Position numbers and translations under genes: made by a program
In this document: positions 35,034-63,843 of the stretch, piece after piece
How positions within the stretch are numbered: the first letter of the stretch is position 1
Layout of the letters: every line of letters starts with the position of its first letter
From: Lytechinus variegatus
Taxonomy: Eukaryota; Echinodermata; Echinoidea; Temnopleuroida; Toxopneustidae
Reading direction: 5' to 3'
Length of the DNA stretch: 64,000 nucleotides
NCBI RefSeq assembly: GCF_018143015.1
Contig: NC_054756.1
Location: 18,559,361 to 18,623,360 of the forward strand
The notes under the pieces: generated by a model
What the model was told of the DNA's origin: nothing
The model's database searches: none
Seen by the model: only the letters and a program-made list of their open reading frames with translations

Positions 35034-35140
35034 AATCTTTGATTGATTTTCCTCAATTTTTCACCAGTATTTTTTTCAATTTGTTTTGCTATTTGTACAA
35101 TAATTTTGTCGGTCAGGAGAGTGAACTTCCCCTTTATTGC
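35034..35140. mobile_element. 3' fragment of family 3 TTAA MITE
   Basis: Matches the right end of 24969-25701 (gattttcctcaatttttcacc, gtgaacttcccctttat). The TTTATT at 35133 is AATAAA on the minus strand, about 300 bases after the stop of gene B, and may serve as its polyadenylation signal (inference). Confidence 0.55.
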
Positions 35141-35441
35141 ATCAAATAAACAAACACACTCATGGATTAGTGTCCAACCGTTTTAAAAATAAAGAATTAA
35201 CGTCTCTACCTACTTTTCGTTTCTCTGTTAATTAATCAAATGCTTCATGCTTGATCAACATTTTCCGAATATAATATAGTTACTAGTTTGCATTTTCATC
35301 TTTGCCTTGCTTTCCCTTTTCGGCTCATTCATTGCCGCATATTAATGATAAGACAGTTACGGGTTGTCGTTCTAAAGAAGCTTAATGATTCAATGATCGA
35401 TAACAATATCATACGTCAAATTATGAGCCTTTACAGTGTCA

Positions 35442-36084
35442 TTATGGAATGTGGAGTCTACTTTCAAACATTTCACGGTAAAAAGGCATGGAGTAGTCCA
35501 CACAACGACCGACGTCATCGGAAAGTTGGTCACGCGGTATAGGACCAACATCCTTCGGCGGAATAATCTGTGTACTCTTGAAGGCTCTCTCATAAAATGC
35601 GGACATATCAGTGAATAGATTTTCTGCTGCAGTCACAAAGTTACTGGGCATTTCAGTTAGTGGCTTCATCTGCAGAAGACCATCGCTGTATGGAAGGCCA
35701 ACGGCATCGCAGAATGCTTTGATAGTCGGTCCCGGTCTTGACATGATATCCGACGTGTCGATTATAATCGGATCCGGGTCGATGTTTGCTTTGACATGCT
35801 TCCACAGCGCATGCTCCCTTTCGAACCATTTCATTGGTTGACTATCAAGCTGGTCATCTCGGATGAGATCGTAATCGGCCTCGGACGGGACCATTCCCGT
35901 TTCGACATACTTCGCCCCCATCGATTTACGAGCCGAAACGTAGACTCGGGATGGATCCCGGATCAGAAAAGCGAATTTGTAGCCTTCTGGGTAGAATTTG
36001 GGGTCAATGGGGAGAACTCCCATTTCTTTGATGAGAACATACTTGGCACTGGCTTTTTCTAGGTCCTCTTTGATAGTTTGATAT
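35442..36084 (-). CDS. Gene B exon 2
   Basis: A 643-nt terminal exon after acceptor ATTTACAG. It contains the 3'-phosphate motif LIRDPSRVYVSARKS, WFEREHALWKHVKANIDPDP and the C-terminus MFESRLHIP before the stop. Confidence 0.85.
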
Positions 36085-37596
36085 CTGTAAATATTAAGTG
36101 TGTGAGGGGTGAATTAATGATGAATAACAAATAAAATACAAACATTAACCAACATCAACAAGAAATTCTCAACGTGACTTTCCTGACGCTCTGAAAATAC
36201 TTGGATAAATTCTAGCAGGTATGCTGCAGTCACATTTCCCCTACGGCAGCCAAACGGTGAGTAAAACAACAGACCCTTTTGTTCAAACCACCTGTATGTA
36301 GCTGGCTGTTTTCGACTCGTCGTACGGCCGCCGAAGGAGGGAATGTGACTGCGCCATAAAGTTGTGTAACAATCTTTTGCCAATGTCATGAGTAGAGCGG
36401 GGAGTACAGTACCCTATTAAAGAAAGTCTATTCTAAGAGAGATAACGTACATTATTATGTCTACACAATCCGGTGGAATGGGCGCTAGATAGCTTTTTAC
36501 TCGAAACGATTAGTAAATGAAAAATGAATTAAAAAATAATAATCAGGATTATTCAAATTATTTCACTTGGACAATCATGCTATTCATGTGCACTTGGGTG
36601 CGGCAACGCTGAAAAGACACAATAATTAAACGACCATTCCCTTTCCTCTTTTTCTCCCTTTGATTCTCTCCCGATTCCCCTTTCCCTCTCTGTCCGTCTT
36701 TTTCCCATATATGAAGAGTTTAGTTGCAAAAGGGGTTAGGTCCATTTTGGATCCTTCCGAGAAAAAACATGTTTTTTATTCTCACTTATTGCAATATTCT
36801 TATGAGAAACTAAATTGTCATGATCTACTACCCTATCTTGTGAACATAAAATTAGGTATACAAGAATTCTACCTGTCTTTATTTTTCCCCATATATTATA
36901 TTGAAAATTATCATTGTGGACCTAACCCCTTTTGCAAGTAAACTGAAAGGACTCCAATCTATTGTTATTAAAATTGTGATTTTTCTTTGCCACTTTTATT
37001 CACGTTTTTATTTGAATTTCAAATTTTCTTCGTTTTCATCAGAGCGACTTAAAATTTAGAGGTTTTGAGACAGAAAGCAATAAAATTTATGAACAATGGA
37101 CCTAACCCCTTTGACAAATGAGCTCTTCAGAAGAGTTTGTTTGCTAAAGGGGTTAGGTCCACTCCAAGAAAATATTTTTTTTTTATTCTCCCCTATTGAA
37201 ATATTCTTATGTGAAATTAATTTTTTACCCTAACCATGAGAACATAACATTGGGTATAAAGAAATCTATCTGTCTTCATATTTTTCAAAATGTTCTTTTC
37301 CAAAAAATTGTGTGGACCTAACCCCTTTTGCAACTTGAAAAAAAATCGATTTTCTTTGCCATTTTAGATCATTTTTTAATCAGAATTTCATTTTTTTTCT
37401 TTGGTATCATCTTATAGAGCTACTAATTATCTATACATTGAGACAAAAAACTAATTTGATGAAAAATGGACCTAACCCCTTTTGCAAGTGAGCTCTTCAT
37501 ATGTCGTATATAATGTAAGAGGAAGGTGAGTGTTTGTATACATAAATATGTATGTATGTATGTATGTGTTTATAGGTGTATGTATGGGTGCATGTG

Positions 37597-37638
<42 letters not shown>

Positions 37639-38192
37639 CATACACATACATACATATTTATGTATAAAAACACTTACCTCCCTCTACTTATATTATACTT
37701 GACATTGACAGGTTGCCCTACACCAGAGCATAGGTTTAATTAATTACCAATTTTGTCTGTTCATGTTTGCTGTATGCTTTGAAAATAATTTTCTATTGAA
37801 TTAATAATAGGGCCTAGCTATAGGCTATATATACAAAATATTGTATTTTGATTGACACATAAACAAAAAATCAGTTATATGGATAGATTCCTACAAGGCA
37901 CTTACGAAGTCTTTCTCGGGATCAGGTCTCTATTGCCAACGTTTTTCTCCCATACGTCATTGGCCTCCTCGTACACCGACTCGTTGCCAATCAGATCAGA
38001 AGGTAACTCCTTTCCCGTTGATGTCTCATACAACCCCCTGAACGTCGAGGCATACGAGTAGACATCCAAGTGGACTTCGATCCCCTCGATGGCACTCAGA
38101 CATTTCGCCAGTAACGTTGAGGTAGATCTGGGCACACACCATAATCCTATGCGACCGGGCTTGGCTGTCGTTGCCATTCCTTGATCAGCCAT
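35442..38192 (-). CDS. Gene B: sulfotransferase-like protein, two exons
   Basis: Exon 1 is 38192-37906 (ATG GCT GAT..., donor TTC|GTAAGT); exon 2 is 36084-35442 (acceptor ATATTTACAG). The phase-2 join gives 309 residues. Residues 15-28, IGLWCVPRSTSTLL, match the 5'-phosphosulfate-binding loop of the P-loop sulfotransferase fold. Residues 133-146, FAFLIRDPSRVYVS, match the 3'-phosphate-binding motif with Arg138 and Ser146. The family transfers sulfuryl groups from PAPS; the acceptor cannot be told. No signal peptide or membrane anchor is visible, so it is probably soluble rather than a Golgi-anchored enzyme. It is slightly longer than typical cytosolic sulfotransferases and lacks their usual KxGTTW-type loop, so it belongs to a more distant sulfotransferase-like group. 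Confidence 0.8.
36712..37500. repeat. Tandem dimer of inverted-repeat units (aaaaggggttaggtcca)
   Basis: Unit 1 runs from gaagagtttagttgcaaaag at 36712 to aatgagctcttc near 37127. Unit 2 starts with gaagagtttgtttgctaaag and ends aagtgagctcttc near 37500. Each unit has the ggggttaggtcca motif at its left end and the complement tggacctaacccc both internally (about 36917 and 37313) and at its right end. The units meet directly at gctcttcagaagag. Confidence 0.7.
37550..37675. repeat. tatg/ta microsatellite with inverted halves
   Basis: A gtatgtatgtatgtg run, a (ta)n core, then tacacatacatacacatac; the two halves can form a long hairpin. Confidence 0.85.
37906..38192 (-). CDS. Gene B exon 1
   Basis: Starts at the first ATG (MADQGMATTAKPGRIGLWC). 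An upstream in-frame TTG is not needed. It contains the CVPRSTST phosphate-binding loop and ends at a strong GTAAGT donor. Confidence 0.85.
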
Positions 38193-38446
38193 TACCAATA
38201 AAAAACCGATCCGTTATGAACACACTTCTGCTTTAGAATAGACAAGTGAATAACGCGTTGGCTTCGATTTTTTTTTGTCTACATATCGCATGCACTTGAC
38301 CTAAAATAGCCTATGACGTCTGTTTGTGAATGGAGGCGGAAAAGACAGCTCATGTCCCTAGAAGATATCATAATGCTTTTTGTGTATTCAATGGAAACCA
38401 CGCTATTGAGTAGAAAACGCATTTGGAATACTAGCTGTTTACTGTA

Positions 38447-39055
38447 TTAAAGGTCAGGTCCACCCCAGGAAATTGTTGAATGGAAATGAACGAGAAAAAT
38501 CAAACAAGCATAACGCTGAAAAATCAAAATTGGATGAAAAAAAGACATTTATGACATTTCTAAGTTTCCCTTATTTTTCACAAAACAGTTGTATGCACGA
38601 ATCATTGATATGCCAATAAGAGAGTCGATGATGTCCCTCACTTCCTAGTTCTTTTGTTTTTATTGTTTGAATTATACAATGTTTCAATTTTTACAGATTT
38701 GACAATAAGTACCAACTTGACTTAATCATAAACTGTTAAAACAATGGTCATTCCACAATCCACACGTTCAGGGAGGAATACAAACAATTTTCACATGCCA
38801 ATGAGGAGAAACTTTTAATTTTCATATTTCTTATAATAAAATACAAAAATAGTGAGTTAATGACGTCATCAGTCTGCTCATTTGCATACTGACCAGGATG
38901 TGCATACAACTCTTTCGTAAGATTAAGCAAAACTTTAAAATATCATAACTTATTTACGTCCGATTTTGATTAAATTTTCAGTGCTATGCTTGTTGGATTT
39001 TTCTCCTTTTTATTCAAAATCAACTTTTGAATTGGAGTGGACTTATTTTTTGATA
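38447..39055. mobile_element. Family 1 TTAA MITE
   Basis: Starts ttaaaggtcaggtccacccc; the right end attggagtggacttatttttt is worn. It lies about 255 bp upstream of the gene B start, in its presumed promoter flank. Confidence 0.7.
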
Positions 39056-39116
39056 AGCCTAACTTTTTGTTAGGACGATGGTGGTATCAGTAATATTTTT
39101 TTTGAAAGTAGCAATA

Positions 39117-39163
39117 TACATACATATATATATATATATGTATATATATAATATATATATATA

Positions 39164-39261
<98 letters not shown>

Positions 39262-39283
39262 TGTATATATATATATATATCGT
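39117..39283. repeat. (TA)n microsatellite
   Basis: About 165 bp of nearly pure TA, which produces Tyr/Ile alternating frames that are not genes. Confidence 0.95.
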
Positions 39284-39699
39284 ATTAGAACGTAATGCAT
39301 GTATTGACGCCCGTGATCAACTAGGGGCAAATTAATCACACATCCACCCACACACGCACATTTTATTCAATTCATTTATTTCATAATTCAACATAAAAAC
39401 ACATCTAGTACCCAAGTACAAACGAACACGGTATTAACGAATATCTTTGGCGGGAGGAAATAATCCTAACAAAATTGAAATACATTACATATAGAGTCAA
39501 AAGATGTAATAAAATGGAGATAGATGATAAATGTATAACCAAAATAAGAAAGGAAATATAGAACATTGTACAATGCATTTTATGGATCAAAACATTAATT
39601 TTGTTGAAAACGATATTGCTTGTTTGTCTTTTGGATTGATATGAATTATTGCTCTTCTATTCTTGGGGAGATGGGAAGGTTATTCCAACTTGGCACCAG

Positions 39700-39858
39700 G
39701 GGAGTGTTTCATCAACATTTTTGTCCGACAAGTTGTCAGATCTGACATCTTTCTCTGACTCTGATTGGCTGTGAGGCACTGTTACTATGGTAACTGTCGG
39801 ATAAAATGGGACTTGTCGGATAAAACGTCCGACAAGTCCTTTCATGAAACGCTCCCCA
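39700..39858. mobile_element. Hairpin element with gtccgacaag arms
   Basis: Ends ggggagtgtttcatcaac and ctttcatgaaacgctcccc are inverted, and the arms repeat tccgacaagt. The centre ctctgattggctgtgaggc keeps the gattggctg core. A degraded relative lies at about 51265-51420. Confidence 0.7.
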
Positions 39859-40441
39859 GGTTGAAATCTCTCTTAAAGTTACATTATCAGGGAGAAAGAC
39901 TAAATTTACTTTAAAAAAATCTTTATCAAAATAATCTGAATTAAGTTTTTTCTCTTTATTTCCAGTGGTAATGCCAGGATAATTTTTGCGTGGTGTGTGT
40001 GTGGACTGAGGAGGGAGCGGTGCAATGGTGAACCAGCCCAAACTGTTTATTAGTTATTTTCTTTTTATTTCTACTTTCATTTTTCAGTGACCGTTTTACC
40101 CCCATTTTCCCTCAATACTTTAGAGGAGAATTAAACACTTGAAACAAAAGAGAAAAACCAAGGAAGTAGACAAATGGGCGATTCGATGCTAGAAAATCAG
40201 CTATTTTTGCAACATTTTTTCAACCTATTGTCCAAACAAACAAAAGAGAAAATTTGTTTTGTGGTAATAATAGAGAACTACTGGGTAGACATATGAAAAA
40301 TTGACATCCAACAAAAATATGCTGTACATGAGTGGATTAGAGGTGAAAATGTTCCGGTTGTACGGGACATTTCTGAGTCCCGTACGACACACAACATTTT
40401 CGCCCTTAATTCAGCCATAATCAAATATTTTTTGTTGGTAA

Positions 40442-40705
40442 TTACTTTTTCACATGACTACCCACTATTACTTTATTATTGACCAAAAATAATTTTTCCT
40501 TGTTCAAGCGATCAGCTAAGAGACTAGAAATTGTTGACAAAATGTCCCGTACGGCACGTATGGAATCGCCCAAATGAGGTTTTACATAAGATTGAATGAA
40601 GGATACGAAAGTTCCGAGTATTTGTATAATTGAGATCACTGCTGCAGCTGTATAGATCCTCCATTTGGCAAGGCAACCAAGAACTGCGATGTCATCTTTT
40701 CCCAT
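40442..40705 (-). CDS. Possible small ORF with a hydrophobic segment
   Basis: An 87-codon ATG-initiated frame, MGKDDIAVLGCLAKWRIY, then a hydrophobic stretch TAAAVISIIQILGTFVSFI and a mixed C-terminus. It could be a membrane peptide or an exon of an unseen gene. No splice partners, homology or regulatory signals are visible. The peptide is not recognised. Confidence 0.2.
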   Translation of the reverse strand: MGKDDIAVLGCLAKWRIYTAAAVISIIQILGTFVSFIQSYVKPHLGDSIRAVRDILSTISSLLADRLNKEKLFLVNNKVIVGSHVKK

Positions 40706-41592
40706 TACTTAAATGCGTATTTCATTTATTGTTTTCTGTTATCTTAATTTAGTCTGTCGCAAGATCAGAATGATGTTGTTTTTATACAATGAGAGGCCAT
40801 ATACAGGTTTCAAGGCATCATCATGGATGCTCTGTTTGCCTATTAGAATGAGCAAAAAGTGCGAAGTTTCGGGGTAGGTTATGTTTTCAGATTTGCAATC
40901 GGGATTGCTGTACATAAATGGCATCACAGGTCTTGTTCGCTTAGCCAACAGTCATGGGCAATATGAGGATCGCCATGACATTATTGTCCTGGTGTTCTCT
41001 TCATTCAAATACTCATTATTTTCTTCCTGTTTGTTCACTTTTTCTGAATATTTCGTTGATACTATTCTACATTTTCTGCTTTAACACAAGCCACAGTTTA
41101 TCATTCTCCTTTTATAAGAGGGCAGTCGTCGCCCGTTCGTTCATTCATAATTGTCTTCCCTTCTTATGTGCACCCTCTCTTCCTTCTATTTCTTGATATC
41201 TGATCATTTTTCTAATCCTAAGCATGTTTATCCGTCTCCTCTGGGTCTTTCTGTCCTATAAAGAAAACGCTGTTTGAAATTTTGATTCAACGTTTTGTTT
41301 ACTTTATGAACCTTACAGTTTTAACAAGTGTTTAAAATACCAAACAACAAAGTTTGATTTGTATTATATGATTGTGAAAGCGTTGTGTAAAATTTACAAG
41401 CAATGTTTTGCTGTACAGATCTGTTCCTGCATAGATCGCATTCTTTTTCTAGACATGTCAATATTTTCCTCTCAGGAATCTAAATATTCCTGCTAAGCAT
41501 GTTGAGCATGATACTCTTCGTCCCCATTGTTGTTCTCTGATATATGAATTATATTTCCTTCCACCCCTTCTTTATAATCATATCTTGTGTAT

Positions 41593-42104
41593 ATTCAATG
41601 GGTACCCATCCTTTCACTTTCCATGAACTCCAAATTGAAACACAATGTCAATTGGTATTCAATTTGGATATTCAATGGGTATTCACGTGGTTTTCAACTT
41701 GGATATTCAATGGTATTCACGTGGTATTCAACTTGGATATTCAATGGGTATTCAATTGGTATTCAATTTGGATAATCAATGGGTATTCAATTGGTATTCT
41801 ATTTGGAAATTCAATGGGTATTCAATTGGTATTAAATTTTGATATTCAAGGGGTATCACCATTGGTATTCAATTTGGATATTCAATGGGTATTCCATTGG
41901 TATTCAATTTGGATATCCAATGGGTATTCAATTGGTATTCAATTTTGATATTCAAGGGGTATCACCATTGGTATTCAATTTGGATATTCAATGGGTATTC
42001 CATTGGTATTCAATTTGGATATTCAAGGGGTATTCAATTGGTATTCAATGGACATTCAATGGGTATTCCATTGGTATTCAATTTGGATATTATGGGTATT
42101 CAAT
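41593..42104. repeat. 35-bp minisatellite (attcaatttggatattcaatgg)
   Basis: About 14 imperfect copies of a 35-bp unit containing ggtattcaatttggatattc and aatgggtattc. Because 35 is not a multiple of three and the unit lacks stops in all plus frames, overlapping Phe/Asn/Gly/Tyr-rich frames run through it; these are not genes. Confidence 0.9.
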
Positions 42105-42492
42105 CGGAAATTGGTCCTGGGTAACCCCTCCCTATCCTCACCACTTGACCATGCTTACACACACTCTCTCTCCCTGTCCATTTCCCATTCACATTTCCCC
42201 CTTAATTTTCTCTTTTTTCTCGCTCTCTCTACATCTCTATTTCACTATTCGTAACTTCTCTTTCTGACTAGAAAAGTGAAAGTAGGAAACAATTATTGTC
42301 AATATAACATATAACATATAAAGATATCCGGGCACCGATTCCTGGAAGTGTTTTATATGCCTTCATTGAACAAATCCATTTTTTCCTTCGTTAACAAGAT
42401 AAGATACTCTAATTGCTTATTGTTAAGATGTTAAATGTTTGATAGGACTAATGACAATTATTTGAAACGGAAACTTTTCGAAAAAAACGTGC

Positions 42493-42652
42493 CCGGGGGC
42501 CTGTTGCAGAAAGAGTTGCAATCAATCGCAACTCTAAAAATCATGCGCAACTTGATTTTCAACCACTCGACAGCGCGCATTATGGACTGGCGATTGATTT
42601 TTTGGTTTGCGTTTAAACGCAACTCTTTCTGCAACGGGCTCCAGATGTGAGA
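42493..42652. mobile_element. Hairpin element with cctgttgcagaaagagttgc ends
   Basis: Ends gggcctgttgcagaaagag and ctctttctgcaacgggctc are inverted. Its inner order (caatcaatcgcaactc first, gcgtttaaacgcaactc last) is the reverse of the copy at 63068-63215, so the two copies lie in opposite orientation. Confidence 0.75.
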
Positions 42653-43140
42653 TGTCACAAGTTTCATTCCCATTCGACTGGAATAGATAACGCGGACGAC
42701 ATTATTCTCTTTATTAATCATATTGTGCTTTATTTCATTTATCTTTTACATTTTCATATCATATGTTTAAAGACACAAAAAGCTTACGGAGGAAACAGTT
42801 AAACAGAAGTTATTTTTTATATTAATCTAAAAACCATGGTGAAAATAAACTGTAAATATGTGTTACGCTTGAGACTTGGAATGCGAAGCCAAGGGATTCA
42901 AGATAAACCAGTTTGTAGCTTCCATAACCAATATATCACGTAGAAGGAAGGTGTTTAAATTAGACTTCTGAATTGGAAAGCCTACGTAAGTACGTGAATA
43001 GAAACTCTTTCAGGAGAGGCGTGTTGAAAATTGAATACATTTGATAGTCTATGTACGCAAAGCCGCCTATGTACTTGATAGAATAAGCTTTCCAAAAAGT
43101 AAATATGTTTGGTGATAACTAAAGGGAGAGTTAAAGCAAT

Positions 43141-43240
43141 AAAGAATGGAAGAAAGAACAAAAGAAGAAATTAAGAAAGAAAGGAAGGAAGAAAGAAAGA
43201 AAGAAAGATAGAAAGAGATAAAGAAAGAAAGAAAATAAAA
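43141..43240. repeat. GAAA-rich microsatellite
   Basis: Runs of aagaaagaaag and related purine units on the plus strand, about 100 bp. Confidence 0.85.
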
Positions 43241-43347
43241 ATAATTAACTTGGTCAATCATTTGCTAAAATCAATTCTGATGGAGTATTTTATTTTTTGG
43301 TTGCACAAGTCCTTTGGCATTGTTTGTCGAGATCGCTGACCACGGAT

Positions 43348-60373
<17,026 letters not shown>

Positions 60374-62780
60374 GACTTCTTCGATATTGATTTCTACAGC
60401 AGAGAAACAGCCCGATATACCTTGCCACATGATAAAAAAGAAAACACGTGGAAAATGATCTCAATAATGCCATTCCCATCCTGAATCATGTGGATCGGCG
60501 GAAAAAAGGTAACAAAGTAAATTTCAAGTTCGAGTTCAATTCCTTTTTTTCCCACGTTTATAAAAAAATAAAATACAACAAAATAATGTTGTACAATTAT
60601 TAAATGAGAGGCGTTTACAATAACTCACTGACATATGTGTACATATAAGCAAAACATTTGCATAGGGCCTATATATGTATATTTAATATGTATGATTGGA
60701 TAAAGAGCAAGGAAAGACAGATAGGCATGGCATGAATTGTACTTTGTTATTATTTGTTTAGTGCATCTAACACTGCAGCCATATGATAAACAAAGATAAT
60801 TTTCAAATGAAAATATCCCGCACAATTCAATGATCACTTGCAGTTTTATACCCAACAGGAAAACAACATTACATCAAGAAAGTTTAGTATTAAATTTTGC
60901 AAATAGATATAAGATCATATGTTAATTCGTTTACGCAACGTGTGTTTTATGTAATGATTTCTTTTTTTGATATACGTTTTTTATTTTATCTTACAAGAAC
61001 TTAAATATCGAATTGTAAAGCATTCCATTTTTATATAGATTTACTAAACCTAAAAAGAATCAAAACAAAAGTGAATTCCTTCAATTTCGAACATCCAAAC
61101 AAACTGAAAATAGCAACAGTGGAGCAGGTATTCTTAACAGTAACCAAGCTCTGGTACTTAGAGAACAAATATTTTTTATTTAAAAAATATATATGTATAT
61201 CAACTTACCAACAGATAACTCACGGTGAATCCCGTTGGATGAATGTGAATATCTCTCTAAAACATTGCTACTTTTATACAGTTTTACCACCAAATCTGAT
61301 GAGAATTTGGACACATGTCGATATGAATATGCCAATATTTCCCTCTTGTTTCCTCCACGTGATTACACATTGATTGCTTTGAATGATAAACCAGTCCGTC
61401 AAATTTAAGAGGGTTTTTTTAATTAAGAATTTGATGAATTGATTTTAAGATGTTACAAGTTGACAGTTTTCTTTACTTTCCTTACATATCTGGTCTGATC
61501 ACTTCGAACCTTTCAAACTCTTTCATTTTATTAAAAATGCAGGTAACTCATGCACAAGAAAGATCAGTCCATCTTTTTTCTGTTTGATTTGATATCGCAA
61601 TGGCCTCTTTCATAAGCATTGACCCTGAATACAAGTAAATCATACCCTGGATAATTATATTTGATGTGTAGATTAAATAGATCATATAAACAACATTATT
61701 CTACAAGAAAGAAACTTCACACTGCGAAACGAGGAACTACCAAAACCTATGTCATCTGCCTTCAATGTAAAATACATTTATAAATTGGACTGTTCATTTT
61801 TGGAATGGGATATTGAGACAATATATCTCAATTTTCGTTTGAAATTATCGTTCATTTCACTAAACGCTTATAACAATGGCTGAATTGCCCTTCAACAAGA
61901 GATAATAATAAACATGGCATTCAATTTCATTGAATAAAAGAAAGATAAGATAATTAAGATAAGGAAAATTATAAAATCCGATGGACTCATGAGAAGTGAA
62001 TTGACGGACATGCCTGTTTGAAATTAATGATAATTTTAGGCCTACGTGCAGTCATTAATTTAACTAATTGTAATTCATCCTGATACAGATGATGAAAGAA
62101 AAGGAAAGGTGGCTTTCTTACATAATTTTACTTTGTTCATTCTTATTGCACCATCTCCTCCGTAGAATCCTCTCTGTGGACATCGACCCCATGCTTCCCT
62201 AAAATTGATGATGCAATGCTGTGTAGGATTGTTGGAATTAAGTGAAAATAATAATCTTTATGTTACAATAGAGAAGTGCAAATTTACTCAACAATATATC
62301 ATGATATTGGAGACTACTGACTAGAATCGTTGAGGATTTTAGTTGTGACATATTTGAGTATACGTATGATAAGAGGGTTGTATGTTTGATAAGAGAAAAC
62401 AATGACATTTTGAGCCAACAGGTGTGGTTTATCAGTTTTAGAACTTGTCAAAATAATTTCGATGTCATTCTGAATTAATTTTCCCAAGAGTGAGCTCCTG
62501 TATGAAATGACTGACAGACAATATTTTAATTGATAGATTACACCAATCTTTTTGTATGTCCCCTTTTCTCTCCTCCCCTTCTTTCTCTTCCTTTCTTTTC
62601 CTCTTCTTTGTTTTTATTCCCGTATTCCCGTTACGTAGGACTTTCCCCTTTAAAGATATATGCTCTTTCCCCGGGAAATTATCGAATTCGATGGATGAAG
62701 CGCCATCAATCTTAACAACAACATCTACCTCCATGTCATTCTCGATTTCATCAAGCAGTCCATCCTCCAAACCATCCCTC
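60374..62780. other. Upstream flank of gene C
   Basis: AT-rich, no gene supported. The promoter of gene C should lie in the first few hundred bases, but no clear TATA or initiator could be chosen. The open frame at 61071-61373 plus has no supporting features. Confidence 0.5.
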
Positions 62781-62890
62781 TGCCCAACCCCCCCCCCCTC
62801 TCTCTCTCTTCGAAGCACTCTGTCACCTCCCACATCCTTCCTAACTCCCTATCGCCTCCATATTGACCACCCTTTCCTTCCTCCTTCCAA

Positions 62891-63379
62891 ACCGTGGTGC
62901 CGTGGTGTAGTGGTTCTGTCTCTCGCCTTGTTAACAGAGGGTCGTGTGTTCGAATCCCATCGTGGTCCGGCGTCCTTCGGCAAGGCGTTAATCCACACTT
63001 TGCCACTCTCGACCCAGGTGCTAAATGGGTACCCGGTAGGATGTGAAAGCCATAGTAGCTTGCCCAGGGGCCTGTTGCAGAAAGAGTTGCGTTTAAACGC
63101 AACTCAAAAAATCAAACGCAAGTCCCAAATGAGCGCTGTTGATTGGTTGAAAATCAAGTTGCGCATGATTTTTTGAGTTGCGATCGATTGCAACTCTTTC
63201 TGCAACGGGCCCCATGCAGTACTGTGTGCGCCTCATCAGCGACTGACTGGAATTCTCCCCAGGGAGTGGAGGATGTGCACACATTGTGTGCTGGAATGAC
63301 TGATTGAATCCGATGACCGGGGTAATTATATATCTGTAAAGCGCTTAAGCGCTATATAAAAGCCGATTATTATTATCAA
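62891..63379 (+). mobile_element. tRNA-derived SINE with a hairpin element inside
   Basis: A-box tggtgtagtggttctg, B-box gtgttcgaatcccat, body ttaatccacactttgcc and atgggtacccggtagg, 3' end gtaaagcgcttaagcgctat then ttattattatc. The hairpin at 63068-63215 is inserted in the body. Confidence 0.75.
63068..63215. mobile_element. Hairpin element with cctgttgcagaaagagttgc ends, inside a SINE
   Basis: Ends ggcctgttgcagaaagag and ctctttctgcaacgggcc are inverted; the core ctgttgattggttgaaaatc is present. Opposite orientation to the copy at 42493. Confidence 0.75.
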
Positions 63380-63843
63380 ACATCTATCTCCTCTCACCAT
63401 GCCCATCCTAAGCCCATATCTCCTCCCTATTGGCCACCCCTTCCTCTTGTCAACCCTATATCTTCTCCTCTTACCCCCCCCCCGGACCATCTATATGTCC
63501 TCCACCCCACCCTCCTTTCAACGAGCTGTCAACCCTCCCTCCTATTCATGCCTATATCCTCATCCCACCCCTCCCTCCTCCCAACCATTGGGGGCGGAGC
63601 AGAGGATTATCTTTTGTGTTTGGGGGGAGGGGGGGGGGACGGCTATTGTTGCGTCCGCCGCCAATGCTTCAAATCCTCATTCTCCTCCCACCCATCTATA
63701 ATTATCTCCTAGCTCCTACCCCATCCTCCTCAAAACACTTTATCTCCTCCCATCCATCCCCTTCTATCTCCTCCATATTGGCCACTCCGTCCTCCTTCCA
63801 AACCTCTCTCTTCCCCCCTTACCCTCCCGAACCATCTACATCT

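Larger units (their letters stand above)
36085..37905. other. Intron of gene B
   Basis: About 1.8 kb, holding a tandem pair of gcaaaaggggttaggtcca inverted-repeat units and a tatg/ta microsatellite. No exon seen between the two coding exons. Confidence 0.6.
39284..41590. other. Intergenic region
   Basis: No confident gene. A hairpin element lies at 39700-39858. A minus-strand frame at 40705-40442 (87 codons, listed separately) is the only protein-like stretch. The piece ttttattcaattcatttat at 39361 resembles the tail of a reverse-oriented retroposon, but the body is not recognisable. Confidence 0.45.
42105..43287. other. Intergenic region next to the 3' end of gene C
   Basis: Contains a hairpin element at 42493-42652 and a gaaa-rich microsatellite at 43141-43240. 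No gene supported. Confidence 0.5.
62781..63843. repeat. Pyrimidine-rich minisatellite (tatctcctccatattggcca)
   Basis: Decayed units such as tatcgcctccatattgacca (62849), tatctcctccctattggcca (63418) and tatctcctccatattggcca (63765), with ccttcctccttccaaac following some units. It is interrupted by a SINE at 62891-63379, and a second SINE begins at its right edge. Long Pro/Ser frames here are translations of the repeat. Confidence 0.65.

Noticed and set aside
39059-39351. Tyr/Ile open frames on both strands
   Set aside because: Translations of the TA microsatellite.
62556-63176. A 206-codon plus-strand open frame
   Set aside because: It runs through a pyrimidine-rich minisatellite, the SINE and the inserted hairpin; its composition follows the repeats.
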